This document shows positions 22,776-34,782 of a stretch of 64,000 nt of DNA, in pieces. The notes under the pieces were generated by a model. It had not been told where the DNA came from and searched no databases. It saw only the letters and a list, made by a program, of their open reading frames with translations. This DNA comes from Haematobia irritans (lineage: Eukaryota > Arthropoda > Insecta > Diptera > Muscidae): NCBI RefSeq assembly GCF_050003625.1, contig NC_134399.1:218978975-219042974 (forward strand), read 5' to 3'. A program made the translations under genes and the position numbers. Numbering within the stretch: position 1 is the first letter of the stretch; each line of letters begins with the position of its first letter.

Positions 22776-24550
22776 ATGTCTTTCGAAGGGAGGGTAGATT
22801 TTCATGTAAATATGAAAAATGTTTCGCCTATCGCTATAGTCGTTTTGCTCCACTAATAATGTCTAGATTCCTTAGATGGATGCCCAATCGGTGTTGCCAG
22901 TATTGGGGATTTGTCCCAAAAATGCAGAATTTTCTTCAGGAATAGGAACGAAATTTTTTGAGTTAGTGACTTGTGGTGGGAATTGATGGAAATCTGTTCA
23001 GTTCGGAAACCTTTCGAAAAGTAAGAGGATATTTGAAGCAGTCTAGGAAATTGAAAGTCTTGTAAGTATAGATGAACCACTTCATTTATAACATTTTAAT
23101 AACATTTGTGTGCATATGTACTATGTATGTACATATATTCCCAATTTTCAAAATCATAATTTTGTCTAATGACATTATTATTGACTTCACATTTGCAATG
23201 CGATTTAAACAGATTTTTTTTTGTGTGGTAAACCACATTTCAATCACATCCCAATGTAATAATTGTCTATCGCCACAACATTGGTGTTTGTAATCTACGA
23301 AAAATCCCTTAACTGGGAAATTTGGCAAAATGGCGTCAAATGTCGTACTTCATCATCATATAGAGAGTGTTGGATTTCATCTTGTGAAAAATTCCCATAT
23401 ATACAAAATAAGGAATGCGAAAAATATGGCAAATGGCATAAATTCCATGTCAATTGACGATTTTGTTGTTGTTTCATGCCTTTGATGAAAGTACGTCTGT
23501 CCGTCCCTCCGGCGCCCACTTATTTTCGCAATGAAAATTGTTGCCTCATCATCGTGGTCCTTTTGTATGAAATGATGTACGCGGATGAGTGAGAGGAGTC
23601 TATATAACAGAGAAATGAAGGACATGCGAATAAAAAAAATAAAACCGTGGATAATGATAAAGTACAAGAGAAATTGCAAAAAACAAACAAGTAAATGAAT
23701 TTTCATTTCATATACATGCAAACGAGAACAATCCTGGCTAAAATACAGTTCCTCAAAAGTGAGAGTGTATTCTGTGCGTGTGTGTGTGTGTGTATACAAA
23801 TGTATTGGTGATAGGCACACAAAAGAGGTGCAAGGACCCGTCTGTGTGATTACATGGCATTATACTCAATTCTAGCCATTTATGAGTCATTCCATCCGTG
23901 AACAGAGAGTTTGTTTATGTTTTTATGGCTCTTTTATTTGTTTTGTACACTACCAAAAGGACCGCCAACAAGGACATACATCGATTATCACCATGCATGC
24001 CTTTGAGTTCTTTTTTATTTTTGTTTCGAGTTTTCAACCCTCTTCATTTAAGGGAGTCATCATCATGCCGGACTGTGGTACGGCATATAAAGGCACGAGT
24101 CACAAAACAAAAAAGCCTCACCACCACATCACATCATCGATGACTCTGTCATCATTGTCGTCGCAATCATCTGAAAATGATGTGAACAGCTATCGCCGTT
24201 AAATTGTCTATAATTATGTAGAATATTTTGATTGAAGTGGATATTATTAATTAATAGGGGTACCAGCACATCTGGAAATGCAATTAAATTTCAATGGATC
24301 GTAATAATTAATAGTTTTCATTTTACAAGAAGAGTGGTGAAATAAGGCTGTAAGGCGTAAAAAAACGACCATTTATGATGGTTATTGAAAATCCTAATAG
24401 TAATGAAGTAATTTTGACAAAATAATCTCTGGTATCAAATGAAAAACAATTTTCATATTGGGGTAGTCGAAAAAGGCTTTTCGTATTTTGCCTAGAGAGG
24501 TAGTTGGAATTGCCTAGCTCCAAAGCGACCAATCGCATTGTCTCATACCA
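22776..24550. other. Single-copy non-coding sequence
   Basis: Balanced unique sequence with a GTGTGTGT run near 23779-23792. Short frames occur on both strands without splice context. A TATAAA at 24086-24091 (CATATAAAGG) followed by A-rich sequence could be a plus-strand TATA box. It is unsupported otherwise. Nothing else is seen. Confidence 0.4.
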
Positions 24551-24552
24551 TA

Positions 24553-25213
24553 CACACAAAGAAAATTTCATTAAAATTGAGCCAACGAAAATTTGTCATT
24601 GATACAACGAAACATTTTCATTAATACAATGAAAATATTCGTTAATAGTACGAAACGTTACGTTGATTATTAGAAAATTCGTTATAATAAGGAACAATTT
24701 CGTTGTATTAACGAATTTGTTTCATTGGCTCACTTTTAATGACACATTTGGTTAATATAACGAAATGGGAGCCACCGTGGTGCAGTGGTAAACATGCCCG
24801 CCTTGCATACCCTGTGTATGGGTTCGATTCCTGCTTCGACCGAACACCAAAAAATTTTTCAGCGGTGGATTATCCCACCTCCGTAATGCTGGTGACATTT
24901 GTGAGTTTCTCAAAGCTTCTCTAAGTGGTTTCACTGCAATGTGGAACGCCGTTCGGACTCGGCTATATAAAGGAGGTCCCTTTTTATTGAGCTTAACCTT
25001 ATATTACGAAACTGTTTCTATTAGGGTATGGTGTTGAAAGAGAATTTCAATCTTCATTTAACCGAAAATATATATAAATTCGGAGAAGAGGGAAAACGAT
25101 TACAGTTTGTACTATGGTACTTGTACTATTAATGAAAATGTTCATTGTTCAATGAAAACGTTTCCAATAAGAAAATTTCATTGGCTTAAATTTAATGAAA
25201 TTTTCTATATGCA
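24553..25213. mobile_element. TACGAA-rich MITE interrupted by a SINE
   Basis: The left end AGAAAATTTCATTAAAATTG is repeated inverted at the right end (AGAAAATTTCATTAAATTTA when reversed), with TA outside both ends. The interior repeats AATACGAA and TTCATTAATA dyads. A SINE splits it at 24767-24998. Confidence 0.75.
24767..24998 (+). mobile_element. SINE with tRNA head, short 3' form
   Basis: GGGAGCCACCGTGGTGCAGT starts the head. The B box GGTTCGATTCC is perfect. The copy ends early at GAGCTTAACC, lacking the usual second half. Flanks TAATATAACGAAATG and TATATTACGAAACTG are an imperfect direct repeat. It may represent a shorter subfamily, or a copy cut at its 3' end. Confidence 0.85.
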
Positions 25214-25498
25214 TAAATAGAGTGTTAAAAAAGTTTTTCAGTTTTTTTCGGTTAAAAAAAAACGAACTTTTTTTGAAACAAAATCAACCAGATCAAACAG
25301 TTTTCGTAAAAACGTCTAATTTCGAAAGGAAAATATAATTTTGTGGTCATAAACAATCAACGAACGTACAAATTGTTTATGGAATGGAATATGGTAATTA
25401 AAGCAAAAGTTTATATCAGGACAAAAAGCTATAAAATCTTTTTGGATCCCAAAGTGGTGCAACAAAGAAGCAACGACTTTTACACGGGCTTGTCATAG

Positions 25499-25684
25499 CA
25501 CAGAAAAAATATCACCAACATAACTTCAATTAAAAAGTTGTTTCAAGTTGGAAAATTTTCAATTAATAAATTAATTGATACAATTAACTTTTTAATCAAA
25601 CTCGGAAGACTAAGATAAAAAAGCGATGTATTTTTAATTTTTAAAATTTATTTCAAATAATAGGTTTTTTTAATCAAACACTAA
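25499..25684. mobile_element. AATTAATTG-rich MITE, left part
   Basis: Begins CACAGAAAAAATATCACC and stops at CACTAAG, where the 25685 element begins. Matching material resumes at about 27440-27502 and at 28526-28795, so the MITE was split by the two larger insertions. Confidence 0.6.
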
Positions 25685-25918
25685 GAAAACAAGTAAGGAA
25701 AGTCTAAAGTCGGGAGGTGCCGACTATATTATACCCTGCACCACTTTGTAGATCCAAATTTTCGATACCATACGAAATCTGTCAAATGTGTTGAGTGTTA
25801 TATATAAAAGTTTATTTCCCAAATACATACATTCAAATCTGACTCCATCTGAACAAAATTTGTTAGACTTCTACAAAATATATAGCCTTAAAATTTAAGT
25901 CGGCTAATGCCCTGGGGT

Positions 25919-26275
25919 GGTTAGGTTAGGTTAGGTTAGGTTATGTGGCAGCCCGATGTATCAGGCTCACTTAGACTATTCAGTCCATTGTGATACCACA
26001 TTGGTGAACTTCTCTCTTATCACTGAGTGCTGCCCGATTCCATGTTAAGCTCAATGATAAGGGACCTCCTTTTTATAGCCGAGTCCGAACGGCGTTCCAC
26101 ATTGCAGCGAAACCACTTAGAGAAGCTTTGAAACCCTCAGAAATGTCACCAGCATTACTGAGGTGGGATAATCCACCGCTGAAAAACTTTTTGGTGTTCG
26201 GTCGTAGCAGGAATCGAACCGACGACCTTGTGTATGCAAGGCGGGCATGCTAACCATTGCACCACGGTGGCTCCC
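25919..26275 (-). mobile_element. Full-length SINE with (CCTAA)n tail
   Basis: On the minus strand: GGGAGCCACCGTGGTGCAAT (A box TGGTGCAATGG), a B-box region close to GGTTCGATTCC, the body, then GGGCTGCCACATAACC and four CCTAA-type repeats. At 357 bp this is one of the two complete copies in the window. Confidence 0.95.
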
Positions 26276-26387
26276 GTAGATATGTATAAGAAGTATAGGC
26301 GAATTGAAGTCATTTTTAAAAAGTTTTCGACTTAGCAGTGACCATTTTTGCCGAAATCAGAAAAACATATATATGGGAGATATATCT

Positions 26388-26624
26388 AATCCCACCTCAG
26401 TGATGCTGGTTACATTTCTGAGGGTTTCAAAGCTTCTCTAAGTGGTTTCACTGCAATGTGGAACGCCGTTCGGACTTGGCTATAAAAAGGAGGTCCCTTA
26501 TCATTGATCTTAACATGGAATAGGGCAGCACTCAGTGATAAGAGAGAAGTTCACCAATGCGGTATCACAACGGACTGAATAGTCTAAGTGAGCCTGATAC
26601 ATCGGGCTGCCACCTAACCTAACC
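26388..26624 (+). mobile_element. 5'-truncated SINE with 7-bp target duplication
   Basis: Runs from the ATCCCACCTCAG part of the body to CACCTAACCTAACC. It is flanked by TATATCT at 26381-26387 and 26625-26631. Removing it restores the host repeat GGGAGATATATCTGAACCG. Confidence 0.9.
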
Positions 26625-27502
26625 TATATCTGAACCGATTTCAACCAAATTTGGCATGCATAGTTGCAATGTTAATTCTGCACCCTGTACAATATATCAC
26701 GTAAATCGGATTACAACTATATCCTCTATGGTCAGAGTTGTTGTGCATGCCAAATTTGGCATGCATATCGGGAACGTTATGCAAAGTTTCATGTAAATCG
26801 GAATAAAAGTGTGGCATCTGTGGTTATATGAGTGTAAATCGGGCGAAGGAATTATATGGGAGATATATCTAAATCTGAACCGATTTAAATCAAAATTGGA
26901 ATGTGTACTCAGAAGGTTAATTCTACTTCCTGTACAAAATTTGAAGCAAAGGGCAAGACTCTGGCTTCTGGGGCAATATAAGTGCAAATCGGGCGAAAGA
27001 TATATATGGGAGCTATATCTAAATCTGAACCGATTTCAACCACATTCGGCACACTTTACGCCACTATCAATTGCACTCTTTGTGCAAAATTTAAGGCAAA
27101 TCAGTGTGAAATTCTGGCTTTTGGGGCCATATTAGTAGATATCGTGCGAAATATATATATGGGAGCTATATCTAAAACGGAACAGATTTCTTCCAAAATC
27201 AATAGGATTCTATTATGATCCAAAACGCATACGTGTACAAAATTTGAAGTCGATTTGACCAAAATTGCGACTTAGACTTTGATTAAAAAAATGTCTTCAC
27301 AGAGAGACGGACAGACGGAGGTGGCAAGATAGACTCAGGGGTCGGCCCTGAGCAATATTGCCAAACACTCCATATGTCTATCTCGTCACCTTCTGGGTGT
27401 TTCAAACATATGCACTAACTTATAATACCCTGTACACAGTAATTAAAAGTTAATTAATTTTTTTTACATAATAAATTTTTTAATCGAACTAAAAACACAA
27501 AG

Positions 27503-28525
27503 AAAACAAGTAAGGAAAGTCTAAAGTCGGGCGGGGCCGACTATATTATACCCTGCACCACTTTGTAGATCTAAATTTTCGATACCATATCACATCCGTC
27601 AAATGTGTTGGGGGCTATATATAAAGGTTTGTCCCAAATACATACATTTAAGTATCACTCGATCTGGACAGAATTTGATAGACTTCTACAAAAACTATAG
27701 ACTCGTGCTTTAAGTCGGCTAATGCACAAGGGTGCAACACAATGTTAGTAAAAAAAATATGGGAAACGTTTAAATCTGAAGAAATATCTAAATCTGAACC
27801 GATTTCAACCAAATTTGGCACGCATAGCAACAATGCTAATTCTACTCCCTGTGCAAAATTTCAACTAAATCGGAGTTAAAAATTGGCATCTGTGGTCATA
27901 TGAGTGTAAATCGGGCGAAAGCTATATATGGGAGCTATATCTAAATCTGAACCGATTTCCAACAAATTTGGCACGCATAGCAACAATGTTAATTCTACTC
28001 CCTGTGCAAAATTTCAACTAAATCGGACCAAAAAATTGGCCTCTGTGGTCATATGAGTGTAAATCGGGCGAAAGCTATATATGGGAGCTATATCTAAATC
28101 TTAACCGATTTCAACAAAATTTGGCACGCACAGCTACAATGCTAATTCTACTCCCTCTGCAAAATTTCAACCAAATTGGGGTAAAACTCTGGCTTCTGGG
28201 ACCGTATTAGTCCATATCGGGCGAAAGATATATGTGGGAGCTATATCTAAATCTGAACCGATTTCTTCCAAAATCAATAGGGATCTATTCTGAGCCAAAA
28301 CACATACTTGTGCCAAATTTGAAGTCGATTGGACTAAAACTGCGACCTAGACTTTGATTACAAAAATGTGTTCACGGACAGACGGACATCGCTATATCGA
28401 CTCAGGAGCCCACCCTTAGCATTTTTGCCAAAGACACCATGTGTCTATCTCGTCTCCTTCTGGGTGTTGCAAACATATGCACTAACTTATAATACCCTGT
28501 TCCACAGTGTGGAGCAGGGTATAAT
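27503..28525 (+). mobile_element. Non-autonomous element with internal repeats, copy B
   Basis: Same start as copy A (AAAACAAGTAAGGAAAGTCT) and an intact end with the inverted pair CCCTGTTCCACAGTGTGGAG, CAGGGTATAA. Three clear internal units of about 125-140 bp lie between 27770 and 28260, each with GGGAGCTATATCTAAATCT. It is uninterrupted and serves as the family model. Confidence 0.85.
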
Positions 28526-28795
28526 TAAGAAAGAAATTAACAAAATAGTTACATTTATAATTGAAAAAAATAATAGAGTTTTCCAATCAAAATTAATAAA
28601 ATTTTTAATTGAATCAATTAAAATATTAATTGAATTTTGCTAATGAAATCTATTATTTTTTTAGTCAGTTTTTTGTTTATGCCAATTAAAACCATGATTA
28701 ATACTGTAATTTTCGTGATTGAAGACATTTCAATTAAAAAATTAATTGGATCAATTAATTGCGTGATTGAATCAGAAACAACATTTTTTGTGAGG
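28526..28795. mobile_element. AATTAATTG-rich MITE, right part
   Basis: Carries the family core GATTGAAGACATTTCAATT, GGATCAATTAATTGCGTGA and an end like ATTTTTTGTGAGG. It is probably the right half of the copy beginning at 25499. Confidence 0.55.
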
Positions 28796-29074
28796 GCAGA
28801 AGTTACCTTTCTCCGATGCCATGCCAGTATTTCATAAAAAAAGAACGGCTTGTTTTTTGTAATTTTTCCGACTTTTATCTCTTTGCAAACGAATTTAAAC
28901 TCCACAAATACTAGCAAATTTGTACGTCTTACGAGAAATGGATCGGTATTTTTTTTTTAATATTTTGTAGAAATGCCCATTATCTTTTTTCGTTGTGTTT
29001 TATGCAGAGTAAAATTTTAAGGTAAAAAATTTCATTGACATTTTAACGCATTTCTTAGGAAAAAGTTTTATAAC

Positions 29075-29873
29075 CCCTGTAGGAAGTCTGGGGACATGTG
29101 TCTCTATGTCACCTATTATGGTGACATTGTCGATAATTTGTCTACAAATATTTCTCTGGCTTTAATGTGTAGAGAAATGTATGCCAAATGAGCGTTAATG
29201 CCTCTTCTTCATTTTCATTGTTTCGCTTTGTTATGGTGACATTGTCAACAATTTGTCTACAGGCTTTGATGTGTAGAGAAATTTATGACAAATGAGAGTC
29301 GCTTGTTTTTGGATGTGAAAACACGAGGTATCGTAATAATTGGACAATAGTTTAAAAAGAAAAGTGGGTTTTATAAGTGAAATAAAATATTAATAAAAGA
29401 AATTACAAAAGACTTGTGAAAAAGCATTTAAAATTGTACTAGGATAGAGCAAATGCTGAAGAGGAGTTAATTTCTAGAGAGAGCACTTTCAGTGATTTTG
29501 TGCTGCAAGAAGAAAATTGTGAAACTTTTGAAGATTTTGAGTTAGCTGATTTGCCCATTAAAAAGACTGAACTTTTATTTAATTTAATTAAATATACATA
29601 ATAAATATGATTTTAATTTCTAATTTTACGCCTTTTTATTTGGTAAAAAAGTGTTGACAAAATGGTGATAATGGACTACTGATTCAATGTCTCCATATGG
29701 TTCCAAAAGTACCACCTAGTCAGTAGTTCTTGTGTCAGTAGTTCATTCTCAATGACAAGTACATGTTAAATGTCAATAGAATTCTACATTGTCTGGGGTA
29801 TATTTGGTCAGTAGTACTGGCGACACAGTCAATAGTAAGTCAGTACTGTTCACTACTGACATTTCCTACAGGG
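29075..29873. mobile_element. DNA transposon remnant with CCCTGTAGGAA ends
   Basis: Left end CCCTGTAGGAAGTCTGG; right end, inverted, CCCTGTAGGAAATGTC. At least 11 bp are identical. Inside are two copies of a roughly 75-bp segment (GGTGACATTGTC, ATTTGTCTACA, GTGTAGAGAAAT) at about 29124-29200 and 29232-29305, and a coding scrap. No clear target-site duplication is visible, so the superfamily is open. Confidence 0.6.
29443..29601 (+). pseudogene. C-terminal coding fragment, possible transposase tail
   Basis: After a stop, the frame reads DRANAEEELISRESTFSDF, then VLQEENCETFEDFELADLP, then IKKTELLFNLIKYT, and ends in TAA at 29599. The residue texture (acidic, F/E-rich, orderly ending) differs from chance frames in the window, and an AATAAA follows at once. 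It lies inside the CCCTGTAGGAA-ended element, so it is most simply the last exon of its lost transposase. The family is not recognised. There is no start codon and the upstream part is gone. Confidence 0.4.
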
Positions 29874-31796
29874 ACATGTTTCATTGTCTACTTTGGAAAC
29901 AAAACTTTTTTTCGACATGGAACATCTATCTATACATATTAAAAGAAAGTTCAATAACCCTTTTTCTTATGAATTTAAAATTGAATTTTAACGAGTTTTG
30001 TCACGGTATTTGACAAAGGCAAATGCAGTTTTCAAAATTAATTTACATAATTTAACAATTCAAAATTATGACCAGCAATAACACATATGGTTCTCACTAC
30101 TACTACCATAATTTAGAGGAACTGCCGACTAGTTACTTACTGCTAAGGCAAAATCTAAATAAAAATAAAAAATATCGGTCGACATTTCCAAATATATATA
30201 TGGCATGTTAAAACAGGATATTTCAACAAGAACTCCCTTATGATTTGGCTTGGCTAATAAAACCATAGGGCATATGTGATCTAAACAAAATTATCACTAA
30301 AGGATGTAAAAAAAGGATAGACAGACAGACAGATAGCCAGAAAACACACCCCAAAATGCACCCTATTCTCGAATTCAATATTATCACTCAGGTATCATGA
30401 AACCAAGCGTCAGCTGTTCACTATGATATTTTGTTATGCGGAAGCCATTTGCGCCTGCGCACATAACAATCCACCACCCTGTGAGTGGTTTTGTATTTAA
30501 TTTTATTCCTAAAAATTTTAATCAATCACTTAATCAAGGGCACATAAAGTTAAATTTGCAACAACCACCACCACCAGCAATAATATCGGCACCACCCGTT
30601 TGGTTTTTCTACATTTTATGAGTCATTTGGATCTACCTTGTTAAAAAGGTGTTAAGCCGTAGGGGTTGCAACTCTGGTCTATGGAAATTTCCTCCTTAGT
30701 TCGAATTGAAAAATGTCCTTATTTTAGTCTCGCTTAAACAGGACAAATGTGTCATATCCGTTTCCGCCTAACATACCATAAATAGCCCAAACGCCTATGA
30801 AAATGCACAATTAATTTAATCGACACACCTTGAAGCACGTTCTCTTGGTTGGCTATGTATTTGTATTTCCGAATTTCACAAACAATTCACAAAACTCTGA
30901 AAATATTGTGAATTTTTGGCATTAATCTTTTCGAACACAAAGAAACCAAAACCACATATGGCTGGTGTGACCTCCCACATTTCAATTTCGAATTTAAAGC
31001 ACGTGCCTAATGAGGTTACCACAATAATATCGTTATTCTCTCTAGCATTCACATACACATCCTTTGTTAGGATTCCCTACCAATTGTTCTAAATTTTATG
31101 CACCTCCTGTGTTGTGTCATTTTAAAATGCATTTTATGGTTTTCAAAATAAATCTCCATTGTTCTAGTCATCATTGATGTTTGTTCAGATATGCGGCTAA
31201 TATCTGGTTTTGCTAGCCTGTTTCTATTTCTAGTTGAAATCACGTAGAGTTATTGATGGCTTCTCACCGGGTGAAGCCTTTCAAATGCTTAATATTCTAT
31301 GTAGATTTGTGGTTTTTTTCTTAAGATTCTATCTGTTGGCTAAGAAGTAAAAAATAAATATAGATGACAACAATGTTTATGCATACGAAAAAAATCTGTG
31401 AAGAGAATTTCTGCTTTTATAAAGTGAAGAAGATTTTTCCCATCTAAACTGGATATTAAATAACAGAATAAGAAAATTATTAGGCCTAATATTCCTGGAA
31501 TAATTGTGCTTCCAAGTAAAATCAAGTTTTTTCATTTATAACAAAAAAAAATAAAACTCTTGAAATGTTCGTATACAAAAAGATTTCTAAGAATTTGAAG
31601 TTTCAAAGCTTTTATAATCTGGAAATTTTATACAGATGTTATAATTTTCATAGAGTTCATGAACTTTCAAAATTCTAATAACTTGTAAAAGGATTTTAAA
31701 ATTGACACTCAAAAATATGTTAGATTGTGTCCAACGATTTTAACCCACCCTTAGGGATTTTAGTATTGATTCAGAGCCTAAATGCTGCTTCGTTAA
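29874..31796. other. Single-copy non-coding sequence
   Basis: Unique sequence of moderate AT content. Proline-rich open frames near 30436-30621 arise from CCACCACCACC runs and lack splice support. No gene is seen. Confidence 0.4.
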
Positions 31797-31919
31797 CCCT
31801 TAAATGCACACTGTATCTTTTAAGATACAACCAGAAAAAAAATTGTACGTCTTAAAATTTTGACCGAATTCTATGAAATAAAATGTGTTGCATTTAAACC
31901 ACCATAAGGCTATTTAAAA

Positions 31920-32053
<134 letters not shown>

Positions 32054-32098
32054 CTACTAAAATCAAATTGTTTATTTGTAAATAAAAATTTAGCTTAA

Positions 32099-32340
32099 CC
32101 CTCTAATGCCCAATTTTTTTTGCCAGCTGATTAAATTTTCAATGTTAACGACACAAAAGCAAGAGAACTAAGCAAGAAAAAATTATACGGTAAAATTCAG
32201 CATATGCTGCAAAGCCTCTTGAATAGTTTGAAATAAGTTTTCTTTTTATTTTGCCCCTTTTTCTTGTCTTAAGGTGTGTTTTACTAAACGCTTCCTTATT
32301 AAATGAAGACCGCCTAAAGGCGGGCTTGAGCATTAGAGGG
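32099..32340. mobile_element. 242-bp piggyBac-like MITE, ends CCCTCTAATGC
   Basis: TTAA-CCCTCTAATGC on the left and GCATTAGAGGG-TTAA on the right are exact inverted repeats with an exact TTAA duplication. The subterminal dyad CCGCCTAAAGGCGGG is also present in the 165-bp tandem units at 9351-9850. Confidence 0.9.
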
Positions 32341-32363
32341 TTAATGCGCCCAGTATTTTTTAA

Positions 32364-32578
32364 CCCATGTGTACTCCTTGGGTCAATTTGACCCAACTTT
32401 GATTTTAAAACGTAATTTTTATTCCTTAAGTTATTGGATATTTTTTTGGAAACTTTTTTATCCATTACAGGGACGAAATGTATGTTTTTAGAAGATAATA
32501 AAAAAAATAAAATATTTCCATAATCCGCTATAATAATCCGCAAGTGGAAAGGGCACTTGTCCATGGAGTGCACACGGG
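32364..32578. mobile_element. 215-bp piggyBac-like MITE, ends CCCATGTGTACTCC
   Basis: Left end CCCATGTGTACTCC; right end, inverted, CCCGTGTGCACTCC (12 of 14 match). TTAA lies on both sides (32360-32363, 32579-32582). The interior begins with the dyad GGGTCAATTTGACCC. Confidence 0.85.
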
Positions 32579-32666
32579 TTAAGATACAACCACTATTTAA
32601 ATAAAAAAACACACATACGTTTTTTTTTTAACTGTGGTATGGTGATTTTGTGGGTTTAAGGGTTAA

Positions 32667-33465
32667 AATAGGGATATTTTCTAGGGACCTATCTAGGATA
32701 CAGATGTCATTCCTGTAATTTTTATTCTTTTTCCGATATACCAATAAAGCTATGTTATTCACGTACAAACAAATGGCACTTTAAAAATCACAATTATAAC
32801 AGATACTACAAAAAAAAATTTTTTCTTAATTAAAAAAAAAACTTTAAGCCAAAGATACAAAATCCTCAAAATATGTCTTAGCCTTTATTTGAAGCGTTTT
32901 GATATTAAATATAAAAAATTCAATATTTAATTTCAGGACGATTTCTTTAAATCAAAAATCTTTTTTCTTTACTTCAAGGAAATTTGCCCTAGTTCAAAGA
33001 CACACGGTTTTAACGGAGGGATGCAAATTTCCAAAATTTATGGCCTAAATTTAATAAAAAAATATTTTTTTTAAATAACGATTAGAACATTTATATTAAT
33101 CAAAATTTCATTATTTTAAAGAAGTTTGTCCTTAATATTGTATAAATTGCTTGTCCTAAAATTTAGGTTGAATAATCTTTAATACCAATAAATATTGGTA
33201 ATAAATAAATATTTTTGTCAGTGCACGTAATAATTTTAAGGGTTTATTTGTTCTATTCTCATTAGGTCCTGAGACCTGAGAGAGAGCACAGATATGTCGT
33301 TGATTACAATAAGAATATAAAATAATTTTATAAATAAGAATAATAAATTTTTATAAAAATCATAAAATTTTATTAATATCAATATGAATACGTCGACTTT
33401 ATGGGATTTTGTAAATATAGCTTTTTAGCTTCGGCCGAGTTTATATAATTTTTTTAATTTTTTAT
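32667..33465. other. AT-rich non-coding sequence
   Basis: No gene or clear repeat is seen, apart from homopolymer runs. Confidence 0.4.
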
Positions 33466-34526
33466 ACCCTGTGCCACACTGTGGAACAGGGTATTATAAG
33501 TTAGTGCGTATGTTTGTAACACCCAGAAGGAGACGAGATAGAGACATGATGTCTTTGGCAATAATGCTCAGGGTGGGTCCCTGTGTCGATATAACCATGT
33601 CCGTCTGTCCGTCCGTCTGTCTGTGAACACATTTTGAGATCAAAGCCTAGGTCGCAATTTCAGTCCAATCGCCTTCAAATTTGGCACATGTTCCTAATTC
33701 GGGTCAGAATAGAACCCTATTGATTTTGGAAGAAATCGGTTCAGATTTAGATATAGCTCCCATATATATCTTTCGCCCGATATGCACTAATATGGACCCA
33801 GCAGCCAGAGTTTTATACCGATTTGCTTGAAATTTTGTAGAAACATAACACTTAGTCGTATAGTCAAGTGTGCAAAATTTTATTGAAATCGGTTCAGATT
33901 TAGATATAGCTCCCATATATATATTTCGCCCGATATGCACTTATATAGCCCTAGAAGCCAGAGTTTTGGCCAAATTTGGTTGAAATTTTGCACTAGGAGT
34001 ACAATTAGTAGTATAGTCATGTGTGCCAAATTTAATTGAAATCGGTTCAGATTTAGATATAGCTCCCATATATATGTTTTTCTGATTTCGACAAAAATGG
34101 TCAAAATACCAACATTTTCCTTGTTAAATCGCCACTGCTTAGTCGAAAAGTTGTAAAAATGACTCTAATTTTCCTAAACTTCTAATACAAATATATCGAG
34201 CGATAAATCATAAATAAACTTTTGCGAAGTTTCCTTAAAATTGCTTCAGATTTAAATGTTTCCCATATTTTTTTTTTTTACTAAAATTGTGTTCCACCCT
34301 GGTGCATGAGCCAACTTAAATTTTGAGTCTATAGATTTTGTAAAAGTCTATGAAATTCTGTCCAAATCGAGTGATATTTAAATGTATGTATTTGGGACAA
34401 ACCTTTATATATAGCACCCAACACATTTGAGGGATGTGATATGGTATCGAAAATTTAGATCTACAAAGTGGTGCAGGGTATAATATAGTCGGCCCCGCCC
34501 GACTTTAGACTTTCCTAACTTGTTTT
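33466..34526 (-). mobile_element. Non-autonomous element with internal repeats, copy C
   Basis: Inverted relative to copies A and B. It opens with TTATACCCTGTGCCACACTG, TGGAACAGGGTATTATAAG and closes with CGGCCCCGCCCGACTTTAGA, CTTTCCTAACTTGTTTT. Three internal units carry AGATATAGCTCCCATATATA, each followed by a CGCCCGATATGCAC or similar block. Confidence 0.85.
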
Positions 34527-34782
34527 TAATTAATTTTATTTTTTTTAATAATTTTTTTTTAAATTAAATTAAACATTAATGTATATATCGTCCACGAACC
34601 AAATTAATAAAAAATATGCATTTTTTATTTAATAAATCATAAAAAAAATAATTTATTACATTAAAAAATAATTTAAATTTTATAAATTGTAAAAATGTTC
34701 ATGCTGTTGAAATTATCATATATTTTATGAACTCACTTACACATATTTTGTCTGTTCGTAGATTTTATGATTCATCGTACAA

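Larger units (their letters stand above)
25685..27439 (+). mobile_element. Non-autonomous element with about 125-bp internal repeats, copy A
   Basis: Begins AAAACAAGTAAGGAAAGTCT, then CGACTATATTATACCCTGCA. It ends with ACAGACGGAGG, TTATAATACCCTGT. The interior repeats a unit of about 125-140 bp with CATATGAGTGTAAATCGGGC, TATATATGGGAGCTATATCT and AAATCTGAACCGATTTC. No protein is encoded. Two SINEs (25919-26275 and 26388-26624) are inserted in it. Central tandem repeats resemble Helentron-type elements, but class membership is not shown. Confidence 0.8.

Noticed and set aside
24086..24202. TATA-driven small gene ending MTLSSLSSQSSENDVNSYRR
   Set aside because: Only a TATAAA match and a short serine-rich frame. 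Nothing distinguishes it from chance.
26697..27218. Frames reading YMGAISKSEPIS-like peptides (also 33704-34104)
   Set aside because: They are translations of the repeated GGGAGCTATATCTAAATCTG unit in the non-autonomous elements.
32145..32612. 155-codon minus-strand frame
   Set aside because: It runs across the borders of two separate TTAA MITEs, so it cannot be one conserved gene.
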